NCBI GenBank assembly: GCA_950022655.1
Contig: OX465580.1
Coordinates: 123,177,016-123,241,015, forward strand
Length of the DNA: 64,000 nt
Direction of reading: 5' to 3'
From: Alentia gelatinosa
Lineage: Eukaryota; Annelida; Polychaeta; Phyllodocida; Polynoidae
The notes below the pieces were generated by a model. The model saw only the letters and a program-made list of their open reading frames with translations. It searched no databases and was not told the DNA's origin. Shown here in pieces: positions 34,529 to 45,667 of this stretch (position 1 is its first letter; the number at the start of each line of letters is the position of its first letter). The position numbers and the translations under genes were made by a program.

Positions 34529-34600
34529 GGCTTGTTGGTCTAGGGGTATGATTCTCGCTTAGGGTGCGAGAGGTCCCGGGTTCAAATCCCAGACAAGCCC
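34529..34600 (+). tRNA. tRNA-Pro-AGG: tRNA-Pro(AGG), unit 7 slot 4
   Basis: A63 T-stem mismatch, otherwise consensus. Confidence 0.82.
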
Positions 34601-34688
34601 AGTTAGTTTTATGCTCATGTTTATGGAATGGAAAGTATTGACGGCCACAACCAATATTTACTGGTCCCTCTAACACCAGCTGACATAT

Positions 34689-34760
34689 GGCTTGTTGGTC
34701 TAGGGGTATGATTCTCGCTTTGGGTGCGAGAGGTCCCGGGTTCAAATCCCGGACAAGCCC
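34689..34760 (+). tRNA. tRNA-Pro-TGG: tRNA-Pro(TGG), unit 8 slot 1
   Basis: Consensus body. It lies just left of the 10,499-bp block. Confidence 0.97.
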
Positions 34761-35036
34761 ATTAGCTTTTTACTTGTCCATATCCTGCTCACTACTTGAT
34801 TAACAAGTGTAAGAGAAAAGCATAATATACAGGAGAATCCAAAGCGTTTGTTAAACTCTGAAAAAAGTGTGTGAAAATCAATAAAGCCTATTTGAAGAAG
34901 GATCGGTTATGGCAATAAAGAGGTTCTTCAGGTCATGTGACAAGTGAAACTTTCCTGAATGTCTTAAGGCATTCTCGCCGTTAAGAGACATACTGCCTTG
35001 GAGTATCCTTGCCTGTATAGCTACTGCTACCAAGTA

Positions 35037-35079
35037 ATTGGGGCAGGAGAGGTCCTGGGTTCCAATGCTGGACAAGCCC
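35037..35079 (+). pseudogene. tRNA-Pro relic, unit 8
   Basis: 3'-half remnant. The block duplication breakpoint lies near or inside this interval. Confidence 0.9.
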
Positions 35080-35168
35080 AGTTAGTTTTATACTTCAGTA
35101 TATCCAATCGAAGATCATGATGGTCACAACCAAAATTTTGCTGGTGTCTCTTTCACCAACTGACATAT

Positions 35169-35240
35169 GGCTTGTTGGTCTAGGGGTATGATTCTCGCTT
35201 TGGGTGCGAGAGCTCCCGGGTTCAAATCCCGGACAAGCCC
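35169..35240 (+). tRNA. tRNA-Pro-TGG: tRNA-Pro(TGG), unit 8 slot 2
   Basis: C45 variant in the variable region. Copied to 45,668. Confidence 0.9.
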
Positions 35241-35948
35241 ATTAGCTTTTTACTTGTCCATATCCAGCTAGCTACTTAATCCATACATGGCCAAAAGGCC
35301 TGCAGGCATTATATACCTGGGGGAGGGGAATGCTTACAGGCATTCACAATGAATTCAAGCGTTTCTCAATATACACAGGAAGATTCAAAGTCTTTATATA
35401 ATCTATGAAAAATTATGTGTGAAAATCAATGTGGTACATTTGAAGAAATCACTTACGGCAATGAATAGACTCTTTAGGTCATGTGAAAAGTATAACCTTT
35501 CTTGAATGTCTTAAGGCATTATCGCAATCCAGAGAGATACTGCTCTGAGGAATCCTGCCCCTGTAGCTACTCACACCAGCAATTTGCTCGCCTAGAAAGG
35601 ATGAATGTCCTCATCCTGATCATGTGCTGAAATTCTCAGCGGTGATTGAGTTGTGATGTAATATTCATGACTCTTCAACTAGTGGAAATAAGTTTGATAC
35701 TGGGACTTATGGCAACCATATAGTAAACTAGACTCTGTATGTTCAAGCAAAGAAAGATTTACTTCAGAAGAAACTTGAAAAATGCTATGTCTTGATATGA
35801 ATGCCTTCGTGCAGACTGCAGTTTTATATGATTGCTCGACAAAAACAGGGTTCTAAAGCTGTCAAATATGTTGGCTTGCAAAATAACACCATATCTCAAG
35901 AAAACTAGAAGCAGGCGATAGAGTTTCAAGGGGAGCTGTTCTTTGTGA

Positions 35949-36020
35949 GGCTTGTTGGTCTAGGGGTATGATTCTCGCTTCGGGTGCGAGAGGTCCCGGG
36001 TTCAATTCCCGGACAAGCCC
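35949..36020 (+). tRNA. tRNA-Pro-CGG: tRNA-Pro(CGG), unit 8 slot 3
   Basis: Consensus gene. The downstream flank reads AGTATTTCATCC, so the T run is TTT only, a weaker terminator than in other units. Confidence 0.93.
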
Positions 36021-36629
36021 AGTATTTCATCCCATACAGACTAGCCATGAAACTCAGAATCTTCTCAGGATACATTTCAACTGAAAACCTATTTCAATAT
36101 TCTCTGCAATATATATGCTGAGCTCATATATGCCTGTTTTGCATTGGAATCCATCGTTCTAGAAGAGCTGCAAATATCACAGCTCACACTTTCTAATATG
36201 AGAGAAGATCTGTAGATGTATATAGCTCGATAGCAGCAACTTCATATTGTCCAATACTCTATTGTTTTGTCTCACAGTGTAAGAGGAAAGCATATCATGG
36301 ATGGAGGTAAAGGTGATACAAAGTTATTTCCTGTGATATCATGATGGAGTGCTTTAGTGTTGCATCAGATGATAGTCAAATCTCTAATTAATATGTCAAA
36401 CTTCCCGAGATGATATACAAACCAATCTGCTGAATTCAGATAACCGAGGCAATATGTTCTTCCATGTCTCTATTTTCCACAAATGGATACATTTGATTCT
36501 CTATGCTTCATGTCCTATATCAGAGAAATATCTACATACATACATACACCCAGTCTGTATTCTTGATACCATAATTGCAGTCATAGCAATATTTGGTGAA
36601 ATTTCTTAGCCATCGCAGTAGCCAGCACA

Positions 36630-36701
36630 GGCTTGTTGGTCTAGGGGTATGATTGTCGCTTAGGGTGCGAGAGGTCCCGGGTTCAAATCCCAGACAAGCC
36701 C
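36630..36701 (+). tRNA. tRNA-Pro-AGG: tRNA-Pro(AGG), unit 8 slot 4
   Basis: G26 (ATTGTCGC) breaks the outermost anticodon-stem pair, and A63 breaks one T-stem pair. Doubtful function. Confidence 0.7.
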
Positions 36702-36789
36702 AGTTAGTTTTATGCTCATGTTTATGGAATGGAAAGTATTGACGGCCACAACCAATATTTACTGGTCCCTCTAACACCAGCTGACATAT

Positions 36790-36861
36790 GGCTTGTTGGT
36801 CTAGGGGTATGATTCTCGCTTTGGGTGCGAGAGGTCCCGGGCTCAAATCCCGGACAAGCCC
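36790..36861 (+). tRNA. tRNA-Pro-TGG: tRNA-Pro(TGG), unit 9 slot 1
   Basis: C53 replaces the first T of TTC (the T54 position of the standard numbering), so the B box becomes GGCTCAAATCC. This touches both the T-loop fold and TFIIIC binding. Confidence 0.78.
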
Positions 36862-37136
36862 ATTAGCTTTTTACTTGTCCATATCCTGCTCACTACTTGA
36901 TTAACAAGTGTAAGAGAAAAGCATAATATACAGGGGAATCCAAAGCGTTTGTTAAACTCTGAAAAAAGTGTGTGAAAATCAATAAAGCCTATTTGAAGAA
37001 GGATCGTTATGGCAATAAAGAGGTTCTTCAGGTCATGTGACAAGTGAAACTTTCCTGAATGTCTTAAGGCATTCTCGCCGTTTAGAGACATACTGCCTTG
37101 GAGTATCCTTGCCTGTATAACTACTGCTACCAAGTA

Positions 37137-37179
37137 ATTGGGGCAGGAGAGGTCCTGGGTTCCAATGCTGGACAAGCCC
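37137..37179 (+). pseudogene. tRNA-Pro relic, unit 9
   Basis: 3'-half remnant. A 1-bp deletion upstream (GGATCGTTATGG, about 37,005) shifts it. Confidence 0.9.
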
Positions 37180-37268
37180 AGTTAGTTTTATACTTCAGTA
37201 TATCCAATCGAAGATCATGATGGTCACAACCAAAATTTTGCTGGTGTCTCTATCACCAACTGACATAT

Positions 37269-37340
37269 GGCTTGTTGGTCTAGGGGTATGATTCTCGCTT
37301 TGGGTGCGAGAGGTCCCGGGTTCAAATCCCGGACAAGCCC
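37269..37340 (+). tRNA. tRNA-Pro-TGG: tRNA-Pro(TGG), unit 9 slot 2
   Basis: Consensus body. Confidence 0.97.
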
Positions 37341-38048
37341 ATTAGCTTTTTACTTGTCCATATCCAGCTAGCTACTTAATCCATACATGGCCAAAAGGCC
37401 TGCAGGCATTATATACCTGGGGGAGGGGAATGCTTACAGGCATTCACAATGAATTCAAGCGTTTCTCAATATACACAGGAAGATTCAAAGTCTTTACATA
37501 ATCTATGAAAAATTATGTGTGAAAATCAATGTGGTACATTTGAAGAAATCACTTACGGCAATGAATAGACTCTTTAGGTCATGTGAAAAGTATAACCTTT
37601 CTTGAATGTCTTAAGGCATTATCGCAATCCAGAGAGATACTGCTCTGAGGAATCCTGCCCCTGTAGCTACTCACACCAGCAATTTGCTCGCCTAGAAAGG
37701 ATGAATGTCCTCATCCTGATCATGTGCTGAAATTCTCAGCGGTGATTGAGTTGTGATGTAATATTCATGACTCTTCAACTAGTGGAAATAAGTTTGATAC
37801 TGGGACTTATGGCAACCATATAGTAAACTAGACTCTGTATGTTCAAGCAAAGAAAGATTTACTTCAGAAGAAACTTGAAAAATGCTATGTCTTGATATGA
37901 ATGCCTTCGTGCAGACTGCAGTTTTATATGATTGCTCGACAAAAACAGGGTTCTAAAGCTGTCAAATATGTTAGCTTGCAAAATAACACCATATCTCAAG
38001 AAAACTAGAAGCAGGCGATAGAGTTTCAAGGGGAGCTGTTCTTTGTGA

Positions 38049-38120
38049 GGCTTGTTGGTCTAGGGGTATGATTCTCGCTTCGGGTGCGAGAGGTCCCGGG
38101 TTCAATTCCCGGACAAGCCC
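38049..38120 (+). tRNA. tRNA-Pro-CGG: tRNA-Pro(CGG), unit 9 slot 3
   Basis: Consensus CGG gene. Confidence 0.97.
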
Positions 38121-38729
38121 AGTATTTTATCCCATACAGACTAGCCATGAAACTCAGAATCTTCTCAGGATACATTTCAACTGAAAACCTATTTCAATAT
38201 TCTCTGCAATATATATGCTGAGCTCATATATGCCTGTTTTGCATTGGAATCCATCGTTCTAGAAGAGCTGCAAATATCACAGCTCACACTTTCTAATATG
38301 AGAGAAGATCTGTAGATGTATATAGCTCGATAGCAGCAACTACATATTGTCCAATACTCTATTGTTTTGTCTCACAGTGTAAGAGGAAAGCATATCATGG
38401 ATGGAGGTAAAGGTGATACAAAGTTATTTCCTGTGATATCATGATGGAGTGCTTTAGTGTTGCATCAGATGATAGTCAAATCTCTAATTAATATGTCAAA
38501 CTTCCCGAGATGATATACAAACCAATCTGCTGAATTCAGATAACCGAGGCAATATGTTCTTCCATGTCTCTTTTTTCCACAAATGGGTACATTTGATTCT
38601 CTATGCTTCATGTCCTATATCAGAGAAATATCTACATACATACATACACCCAGTCTGTATTCTTGATACCATAATTGCAGTCATAGCAATATTTGGTGAA
38701 ATTTCTTAGCCATCGCAGTAGCCAGCACA

Positions 38730-38801
38730 GGCTTGTTGGTCTAGGGGTATGATTCTAGCTTAGGGTGCGAGAGGTCCCGGGTTCAAATCCCGGACAAGCC
38801 C
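38730..38801 (+). tRNA. tRNA-Pro-AGG: tRNA-Pro(AGG), unit 9 slot 4
   Basis: A28 (TCTAGC) gives an A-G mismatch in the centre of the anticodon stem, the same change as in the TGG gene at 20,507. Confidence 0.75.
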
Positions 38802-38889
38802 AGTTAGTTTTATGCTCATGTTTATGGAATGGAAAGTATTGACGGCCACAACCAATATTTACTGATCCCTCTAACACCAGCTGACATAT

Positions 38890-38961
38890 GGCTTGTTGGT
38901 CTAGGGGTATGATTCTCGCTTTGGGTGCGAGAGGTCCCGGGTTCAAATCCCGGACAAGCCC
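38890..38961 (+). tRNA. tRNA-Pro-TGG: tRNA-Pro(TGG), unit 10 slot 1
   Basis: Consensus body. Confidence 0.97.
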
Positions 38962-39237
38962 ATTAGCTTTTTACTTGTCCATATCCTGCTCACTACTTGA
39001 TTAACAAGTGTAAGAGAAAAGCATAATATACAGGGGAATCCAAAGCGTTTGTTAAACCTCGAAAAAAGTGTGTGAAAATCAATAAAGCCTATTTGAAGAA
39101 GGATCGGTTATGGCAATAAAGAGGTTCTTCAGGTCATGTGACAAGTTAAACTTTCCTGAATGTCTTAAGGCATTCTCGCCGTTAAGAGACATACTGCCTT
39201 GGAGTATCCTTGCCTGTATAGCTACTGCTACCAAGTA

Positions 39238-39280
39238 ATTGGGGCAGGAGAGGTCCTGGGTTCCAATGCTGGACAAGCCC
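39238..39280 (+). pseudogene. tRNA-Pro relic, unit 10
   Basis: 3'-half remnant. Confidence 0.9.
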
Positions 39281-39369
39281 AGTTAGTTTTATACTTCAGT
39301 ATATCCAATCGAAGATCATGATGGTCACAACCAAAATTTTGCTGGTGTCTCTTTCACCAACTGACATAT

Positions 39370-39441
39370 GGCTTGTTGGTCTAGGGGTATGATTCTCGCT
39401 TTGGGTGAGAGAGGTCCCGGGTTCAAATCCCGGACAAGCCC
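39370..39441 (+). tRNA. tRNA-Pro-TGG: tRNA-Pro(TGG), unit 10 slot 2
   Basis: A39 (GGGTGAGAG) gives a G-A mismatch in the anticodon stem. Possibly impaired. Confidence 0.75.
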
Positions 39442-40149
39442 ATTAGCTTTTTACTTGTCCATATCCAGCTAGCTACTTAATCCATACATGGCCAAAAGGC
39501 CTGCAGGCATTATATACCTGGGGGAGGGGAATGCTTACAGGCATTCACAATGAATTCAAGCATTTCTCAATATACACAGGAAGATTCAAAGACTTTATAT
39601 AATCTATGAAAAATTATGTGTGAAAATCAATGTGGTACATTTGAAGAAATCACTTACGGCAATGAATAGACTCTTTAGGTCATGTGAAAAGTATAACCTT
39701 TCTTGAATGTCTTAAGGCATTATCGCAATCCAGAGAGATACTGCTCTGAGGAATCCTGCCCCTGTAGCTACTCACACCAGCAATTTGCTCGCCTAGAAAG
39801 GATGAATGTCCTCACCCTGATCATGTGCTGAAATTCTCAGCGGTGATTGAGTTGTGATGTAATATTCATGACTCTTCAACTAGTGGAAATAAGTTTGATA
39901 CTGGGACTTATGGCAACCATATAGTAAACTAGACTCTGTATGTTCAAGCAAAGAAAGATTTACTTCAGAAGAAACTTGAAAAATGCTATGTCTTGATATG
40001 AATGCCTTCGTGCAGACTGCAGTTTTATATGATTGCTCGACAAAAACAGGGTTCTAAAGCTGTCAAATATGTTGGCTTGCAATATAACACCATATCTCAA
40101 GAAAACTAGAAGCAGGCGATAGAGTTTCAAGGGGAGCTTTTCTTTGTGA

Positions 40150-40221
40150 GGCTTGTTGGTCTAGGGGTATGATTCTCGCTTCGGGTGCGAGAGGTCCCAG
40201 GTTCAATTCCCGGACAAGCCC
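40150..40221 (+). tRNA. tRNA-Pro-CGG: tRNA-Pro(CGG), unit 10 slot 3
   Basis: A50 T-stem variant of the unit 3 type. Confidence 0.85.
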
Positions 40222-40830
40222 AGTATTTTATCCCATACAGACTAGCCATGAAACTCAGAATCTTCTCAGGATACATTTCAACTGAAAACCTATTTCAATA
40301 TTCTCTGCAATATATATGCTGAGCTCATATATGCCTGTTTTGCATTGGAATCCATCGTTCTAGAAGAGCTGCAAATATCACAGCTCACACTTTCTAATAT
40401 GAGAGAAGATCTGTAGATGTATATAGCTCGATAGCAGCAACTACATATTGTCCAATACTCTATTGTTTTGTCTCACAGTGTAAGAGGAAAGCATATCATG
40501 GATGGAGGTAAAGGTGATACAAAGTTATTTCCTGTGATATCATGATGGAGTGCTTTAGTGTTGCATCAGATGATAGTCAAATCTCTAATTAATATGTCAA
40601 ACTTCCCGAGATGATATACAAACCAATCTGCTGAATTCAGATAACCGAGGCAATATGTTCTTCCATGTCTCTATTTTCCACAAATGGATACATTTGATTC
40701 TCTATGCTTCATGTCCTATATCAGAGAAATATCTACATACATACATACACCCAGTCTGTATTCTTGATACCATAATTGCAGTCATAGCAATATTTGGTGA
40801 AATTTCTTAGCCATCGCAGTAGCCAGCACA

Positions 40831-40902
40831 GGCTTGTTGGTCTAGGGGTATGATTGTCGCTTAGGGTGCGAGAGGTCCCGGGTTCAAATCCCAGACAAGC
40901 CC
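40831..40902 (+). tRNA. tRNA-Pro-AGG: tRNA-Pro(AGG), unit 10 slot 4
   Basis: G26 and A63, the same double variant as unit 8 slot 4. Confidence 0.7.
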
Positions 40903-40990
40903 AGTTAGTTTTATGCTCATGTTTATGGAATGGAAAGTATTGACGGCCACAACCAATATTTACTGGTCCCTCTAACACCAGCTGACATAT

Positions 40991-41062
40991 GGCTTGTTGG
41001 TCTAGGGGTATGATTCTCGCTTTGGGTGCGAGAGGTCCCGGGTTCAAATCCCAGACAAGCCC
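40991..41062 (+). tRNA. tRNA-Pro-TGG: tRNA-Pro(TGG), unit 11 slot 1
   Basis: A63, a variant otherwise typical of AGG genes, suggesting conversion from the AGG gene 88 nt upstream, which carries the same change. T6 terminator (one T longer). Confidence 0.82.
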
Positions 41063-41339
41063 ATTAGCTTTTTTACTTGTCCATATCCTGCTCACTACTT
41101 GATTAACAAGTGTAAGAGAAAAGCATAATATACAGGGGAATCCAAAGCGTTTGTTAAACTCTGAAAAAAGTGTGTGAAAATCAATAAAGCCTATTTGAAG
41201 AAGGATCGGTTATGGCAATAAAGAGGTTCTTCAGGTCATGTGACAAGTGAAACTTTCCTGAATGTCTTAAGGCATTCTCGCCGTTAAGAGACATACTGCC
41301 TTGGAGTATCCTTGCCTGTATAGCTACTGCTACCAAGTA

Positions 41340-41382
41340 ATTGGGGCAGGAGAGGTCCTGGGTTCCAATGCTGGACAAGCCC
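41340..41382 (+). pseudogene. tRNA-Pro relic, unit 11
   Basis: 3'-half remnant. Confidence 0.9.
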
Positions 41383-41471
41383 AGTTAGTTTTATACTTCA
41401 GTATATCCAATCGAAGATCATGATGGTCACAACCAAAATTTTGCTGGTGTCTCTATCACCAACTGACATAT

Positions 41472-41543
41472 GGCTTGTTGGTCTAGGGGTATGATTCTCG
41501 CTTTGGGTGCGAGAGGTCCCGGGTTCAAATCCCGGACAAGCCC
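41472..41543 (+). tRNA. tRNA-Pro-TGG: tRNA-Pro(TGG), unit 11 slot 2
   Basis: Consensus body. Confidence 0.97.
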
Positions 41544-42251
41544 ATTAGCTTTTTACTTGTCCATATCCAGCTAGCTACTTAATCCATACATGGCCAAAAG
41601 GCCTGCAGGCATTATATACCTGGGGGAGGGGAATGCTTACAGGCATTCACAATGAATTCAAGCGTTTCTCAATATACACAGGAAGATTCAAAGTCTTTAC
41701 ATAATCTATGAAAAATTATGTGTGAAAATCAATGTGGTACATTTGAAGAAATCACTTACGGCAATGAATAGACTCTTTAGGTCATGTGAAAAGTATAACC
41801 TTTCTTGAATGTCTTAAGGCATTATCGCAATCCAGAGAGATACTGCTCTGAGGAATCCTGCCCCTGTAGCTACTCACACCAGCAATTTGCTCGCCTAGAA
41901 AGGATGAATGTCCTCATCCTGATCATGTGCTGAAATTCTCAGCGGTGATTGAGTTGTGATGTAATATTCATGACTCTTCAACTAGTGGAAATAAGTTTGA
42001 TACTGGGACTTATGGCAACCATATAGTAAACTAGACTCTGCATGTTCAAGCAAAGAAAGATTTACTTCAGAAGAAACTTGAAAAATGCTATGTCTTGATA
42101 TGAATGCCTTCGTGCAGACTGCAGTTTTATATGATTGCTCGACAAAAACAGGGTTCTAAAGCTGTCAAATATGTTGGCTTGCAAAATAACACCATATCTC
42201 AAGAAAACTATAAGCAGGCGATAGAGTTTCAAGGGGAGCTGTTCTTTGTGA

Positions 42252-42323
42252 GGCTTGTTGGTCTAGGGGTATGATTCTCGCTTTGGGTGCGAGAGGTCCC
42301 GGGTTCAATTCCCGGACAAGCCC
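42252..42323 (+). tRNA. tRNA-Pro-TGG: tRNA-Pro(TGG) in slot 3, unit 11 (anticodon changed from CGG)
   Basis: The flanks (GCTGTTCTTTGTGA upstream, AGTATTTTATCC downstream) and the T58 T-loop base are those of a CGG gene, but the anticodon loop reads TTTGGGT, so the anticodon is TGG. Stems intact. The unit therefore has three TGG genes and no CGG gene. Confidence 0.93.
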
Positions 42324-42932
42324 AGTATTTTATCCCATACAGACTAGCCATGAAACTCAGAATCTTCTCAGGATACATTTCAACTGAAAACCTATTTCAA
42401 TATTCTCTGCAATATATATGTTGAGCTCATATATGCCTGTTTTGCATTGGAATCCATCGTTCTAGAAGAGCTGCAAATATCACAGCTCACACTTTCTAAT
42501 ATGAGAGAAGATCTGTAGATGTATATAGCTCGATAGCAGCAACTACATATTGTCCAATACTCTATTGTTTTGTCTCACAGTGTAAGAGGAAAGCATATCA
42601 TGGATGGAGGTAAAGGTGATACAAAGTTATTTCCTGTGATATCATGATGGAGTGCTTTAGTGTTGCATCAGATGATAGTCAAATCTCTAATTAATATGTC
42701 AAACTTCCCGAGATGATATACAAACCAATCTGCTGAATTCAGATAACCGAGGCAATATGTTCTTCCATGTCTCTATTTTCCACAAATGGGTACATTTGAT
42801 TCTCTATGCTTCATGTCCTATATCAGAGAAATATCTACATACATACATACACCCAGGCTGAATTCTTGATACCATAATTGCAGTCATAGCAATATTTGGT
42901 GAAATTTCTTAGCCATCGCAGTAGCCAGCACA

Positions 42933-43004
42933 GGCTTGTTGGTCTAGGGGTATGATTCTCGCTTAGGGTGCGAGAGGTCCCGGGTTCAAATCCTGGACAA
43001 GCCA
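42933..43004 (+). tRNA. tRNA-Pro-AGG: tRNA-Pro(AGG), unit 11 slot 4, altered discriminator
   Basis: T62 makes a G-T wobble in the T stem, and the discriminator is A instead of C (GCCAAG). The discriminator base can influence prolyl-tRNA synthetase recognition, so charging may be affected. Confidence 0.75.
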
Positions 43005-43092
43005 AGTTAGTTTTATGCTCATGTTTATGGAATGGAAAGTATTGACGGCCACAACCAATATTTACTGGTCCCTCTAACACCAGCTGTCATAT

Positions 43093-43164
43093 GGCTTGTT
43101 GGTCTAGGGGTATGATTCTCGCTTTGGGTGCGAGAGGTCCCGGGTTCAAATCCCGGACAAGCCC
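43093..43164 (+). tRNA. tRNA-Pro-TGG: tRNA-Pro(TGG), unit 12 slot 1
   Basis: Consensus body. The base 6 nt upstream differs (CTGTCATAT instead of CTGACATAT). Confidence 0.97.
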
Positions 43165-43440
43165 ATTAGCTTTTTACTTGTCCATATCCTGCTCACTACT
43201 TGATTAACAAGTGTAAGAGAAAAGCATAATATACAGGGGAATCCAAAGCGTTTGTTAAACTCTGAAAAAAGTGTGTGAAAATCAATAAAGCCTATTTGAA
43301 GAAGGATCAGTTATGGCAATAAAGAGGTTCTTCAGGTCATGTGACAAGTGAAACTTTCCTGAATGTCTTAAGGCATTCTCGCCGTTAAGAGACATACTGC
43401 CTTGGAGTATCCTTGCCTGTATAGCTACTGCTACCAAGTA

Positions 43441-43483
43441 ATTGGGGCAGGAGAGGTCCTGGGTTCCAATGCTGGACAAGCCC
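43441..43483 (+). pseudogene. tRNA-Pro relic, unit 12
   Basis: 3'-half remnant. Confidence 0.9.
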
Positions 43484-43572
43484 AGTTAGTTTTATACTTC
43501 AGTATATCCAATCGAAGATCATGATGGTCACAACCAAAATTTTGCTGGTGTCTCTATCACCAACTGACATAT

Positions 43573-43644
43573 GGCTTGTTGGTCTAGGGGTATGATTCTC
43601 GCTTTGGGTGCGAGAGGTCCCGGGTTCAAATCCCGGACAAGCCC
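43573..43644 (+). tRNA. tRNA-Pro-TGG: tRNA-Pro(TGG), unit 12 slot 2
   Basis: Consensus body. Confidence 0.97.
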
Positions 43645-44350
43645 ATTAGCTTTTTACTTGTCCATATCCAGCTAGCTACTTAATCCATACATGGCCAAAA
43701 GGCCTGCAGGCATTATATACCTGGGGGAGGGGAATGCTTACAGGCATTCACAATGAATTCAAGCATTTCTCAATATACACAGGAAGATTCAAAGTCTTTA
43801 TATAATCTATGAAAAATTATGTGTGAAAATCAATGTGGTACATTTGAAGAAATCACTTACGGCAATGAATAGACTCTTTAGGTCATGTGAAAAGTATAAC
43901 CTTTCTTGAATGTCTTAAGGCATTATCGCAATCCAGAGAGATACTGCTCTGAGGAATCCTGCCCCTGTAGCTACTCACACCAGCAATTTGCTCGCCTAGA
44001 AAGGATGAATGTCCTCACCCTGATCATGTGCTGAAATTCTCAGCGGTGATTGAGTTGTGATGTAATATTCATGACTCTTCAACTAGTGGAAATAAGTTTG
44101 ATACTGGGACTTATGGCAACCATATAGTAAACTAGACTGTATGTTCAAGCAAAGAAAGATTTACTTCAGAAGAAACTTGAAAAATGCTATGTCTTGATAT
44201 GAATGCCTTCGTGCAGACTGCAGTTTTATATGATTGCTCGACAAAAACAGGGTTCTAAAGCTGTCAAATATGTTGGCTTGCAATATAACACCATATCTCA
44301 AGAAAACTAGAAGCAGGCGATAGAGTTTCAAGGGGAGCTTTTCTTTGTGA

Positions 44351-44422
44351 GGCTTGTTGGTCTAGGGGTATGATTCTCGCTTAGGGTGCGAGAGGTCCCA
44401 GGTTCAATTCCCGGACAAGCCC
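44351..44422 (+). tRNA. tRNA-Pro-AGG: tRNA-Pro(AGG) in slot 3, unit 12 (anticodon changed from CGG)
   Basis: Slot 3 flanks, T58 and the A50 variant show this is a CGG-type gene, yet the anticodon loop is TTAGGGT, so the anticodon is AGG. The A-C mismatch at 50/62 remains. A 2-bp deletion lies about 215 bp upstream. Confidence 0.85.
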
Positions 44423-45027
44423 AGTATTTTATCCCATACAGACTAGCCATGAAACTCAGAATCTTCTCAGGATACATTTCAACTGAAAACCTATTTCAAT
44501 ATTCTCTGCAATATATATGCTGAGCTCATATATGCCTGTTTTGCATTGGAATCCATCGTTCTAGAAGAGCTGCAAATATCACAGCTCACACTTTCTAATA
44601 TGAGAGAAGATCTGTAGATGTATATAGCTCGATAGCAGCAACTACATATTGTCCAATACTCTATTGTTTTGTCTCACAGTGTAAGAGGAAAGCATATCAT
44701 GGATGGAGGTAAAGGTGATAGAAAGTTATTTCCTGTGATATCATGATGGAGTGCTTTAGTGTTGCATCAGATGATAGTCAAATCTCTAATTAATATGTCA
44801 AACTTCCCGAGATGATATACAAACCAATCTGCTGAATTCAGATAACCGAGGCAATATGTTCTTCCATGTCTCTATTTTCCACAAATGGGTACATTTGATT
44901 CTCTATGCTTCATGTCCTATATCAGAGAAATATCTACATACATACACCCAGTCTGTATTCTTGATACCATAATTGCAGTCATAGCAATATTTGGTGAAAT
45001 TTCTTAGCCATCGCAGTAGCCAGCACA

Positions 45028-45099
45028 GGCTTGTTGGTCTAGGGCTATGATTGTCGCTTAGGGTGCGAGAGGTCCCGGGTTCAAATCCCGGACAAGCCC
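45028..45099 (+). tRNA. tRNA-Pro-AGG: tRNA-Pro(AGG), unit 12 slot 4, A-box mutant
   Basis: C18 replaces a D-loop G (AGGGCTA), changing the A box and one of the G residues that contact the T loop; G26 breaks an anticodon-stem pair. Likely weak or dead. Confidence 0.6.
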
Positions 45100-45187
45100 A
45101 GTTAGTTTTATGCTCATGTTTATGGAATGGAAAGTATTGACGGCCACAACCAATATTTACTGGTCCCTCTAACACCAGCTGACATAT

Positions 45188-45259
45188 GGCTTGTTGGTCT
45201 AGGGGTATGATTCTCGCTTTGGGTGCGAGAGGTCCCGGGTTCAAATCCCGGACAAGCCC
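45188..45259 (+). tRNA. tRNA-Pro-TGG: tRNA-Pro(TGG), unit 13 slot 1
   Basis: Consensus body. Confidence 0.97.
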
Positions 45260-45535
45260 ATTAGCTTTTTACTTGTCCATATCCTGCTCACTACTTGATT
45301 AACAAGTGTAAGAGAAAAGCATAATATACAGGGGAATCCAAAGCGTTTGTTAAACTCTGAAAAAAGTGTGTGAAAATCAATAAAGCCTATTTGAAGAAGG
45401 ATCGGTTATGGCAATAAAGAGGTTCTTCAGGTCATGTGACAAGTGAAACTTTCCTGAATGTCTTAAGGCATTCTCGCCGTTAAGAGACATACTGCCTTGG
45501 AGTATCCTTGCCTGTATAGCTACTGCTACCAAGTA

Positions 45536-45578
45536 ATTGGGGCAGGAGAGGTCCTGGGTTCCAATGCTGGACAAGCCC
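45536..45578 (+). pseudogene. tRNA-Pro relic, unit 13
   Basis: 3'-half remnant at the junction of the two 10,499-bp copies. Confidence 0.9.
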
Positions 45579-45667
45579 AGTTAGTTTTATACTTCAGTAT
45601 ATCCAATCGAAGATCATGATGGTCACAACCAAAATTTTGCTGGTGTCTCTTTCACCAACTGACATAT

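Larger units (their letters stand above)
34835..45333 (+). repeat. 10,499-bp higher-order repeat, copy 1
   Basis: Five consecutive units (most of unit 8 to the start of unit 13) recur immediately downstream at an offset of exactly 10,499 bp. Unit-specific marks shared by both copies include the slot 2 C45 variant, the slot 1 C53 variant, two slot 3 anticodon changes, a 1-bp deletion before the unit 9 relic and a 2-bp deletion in unit 12. The left limit is set by 34,834 (A) against 45,333 (G). The exact exchange point can slide rightward by up to about 230 bp because units are so alike. Confidence 0.95.
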
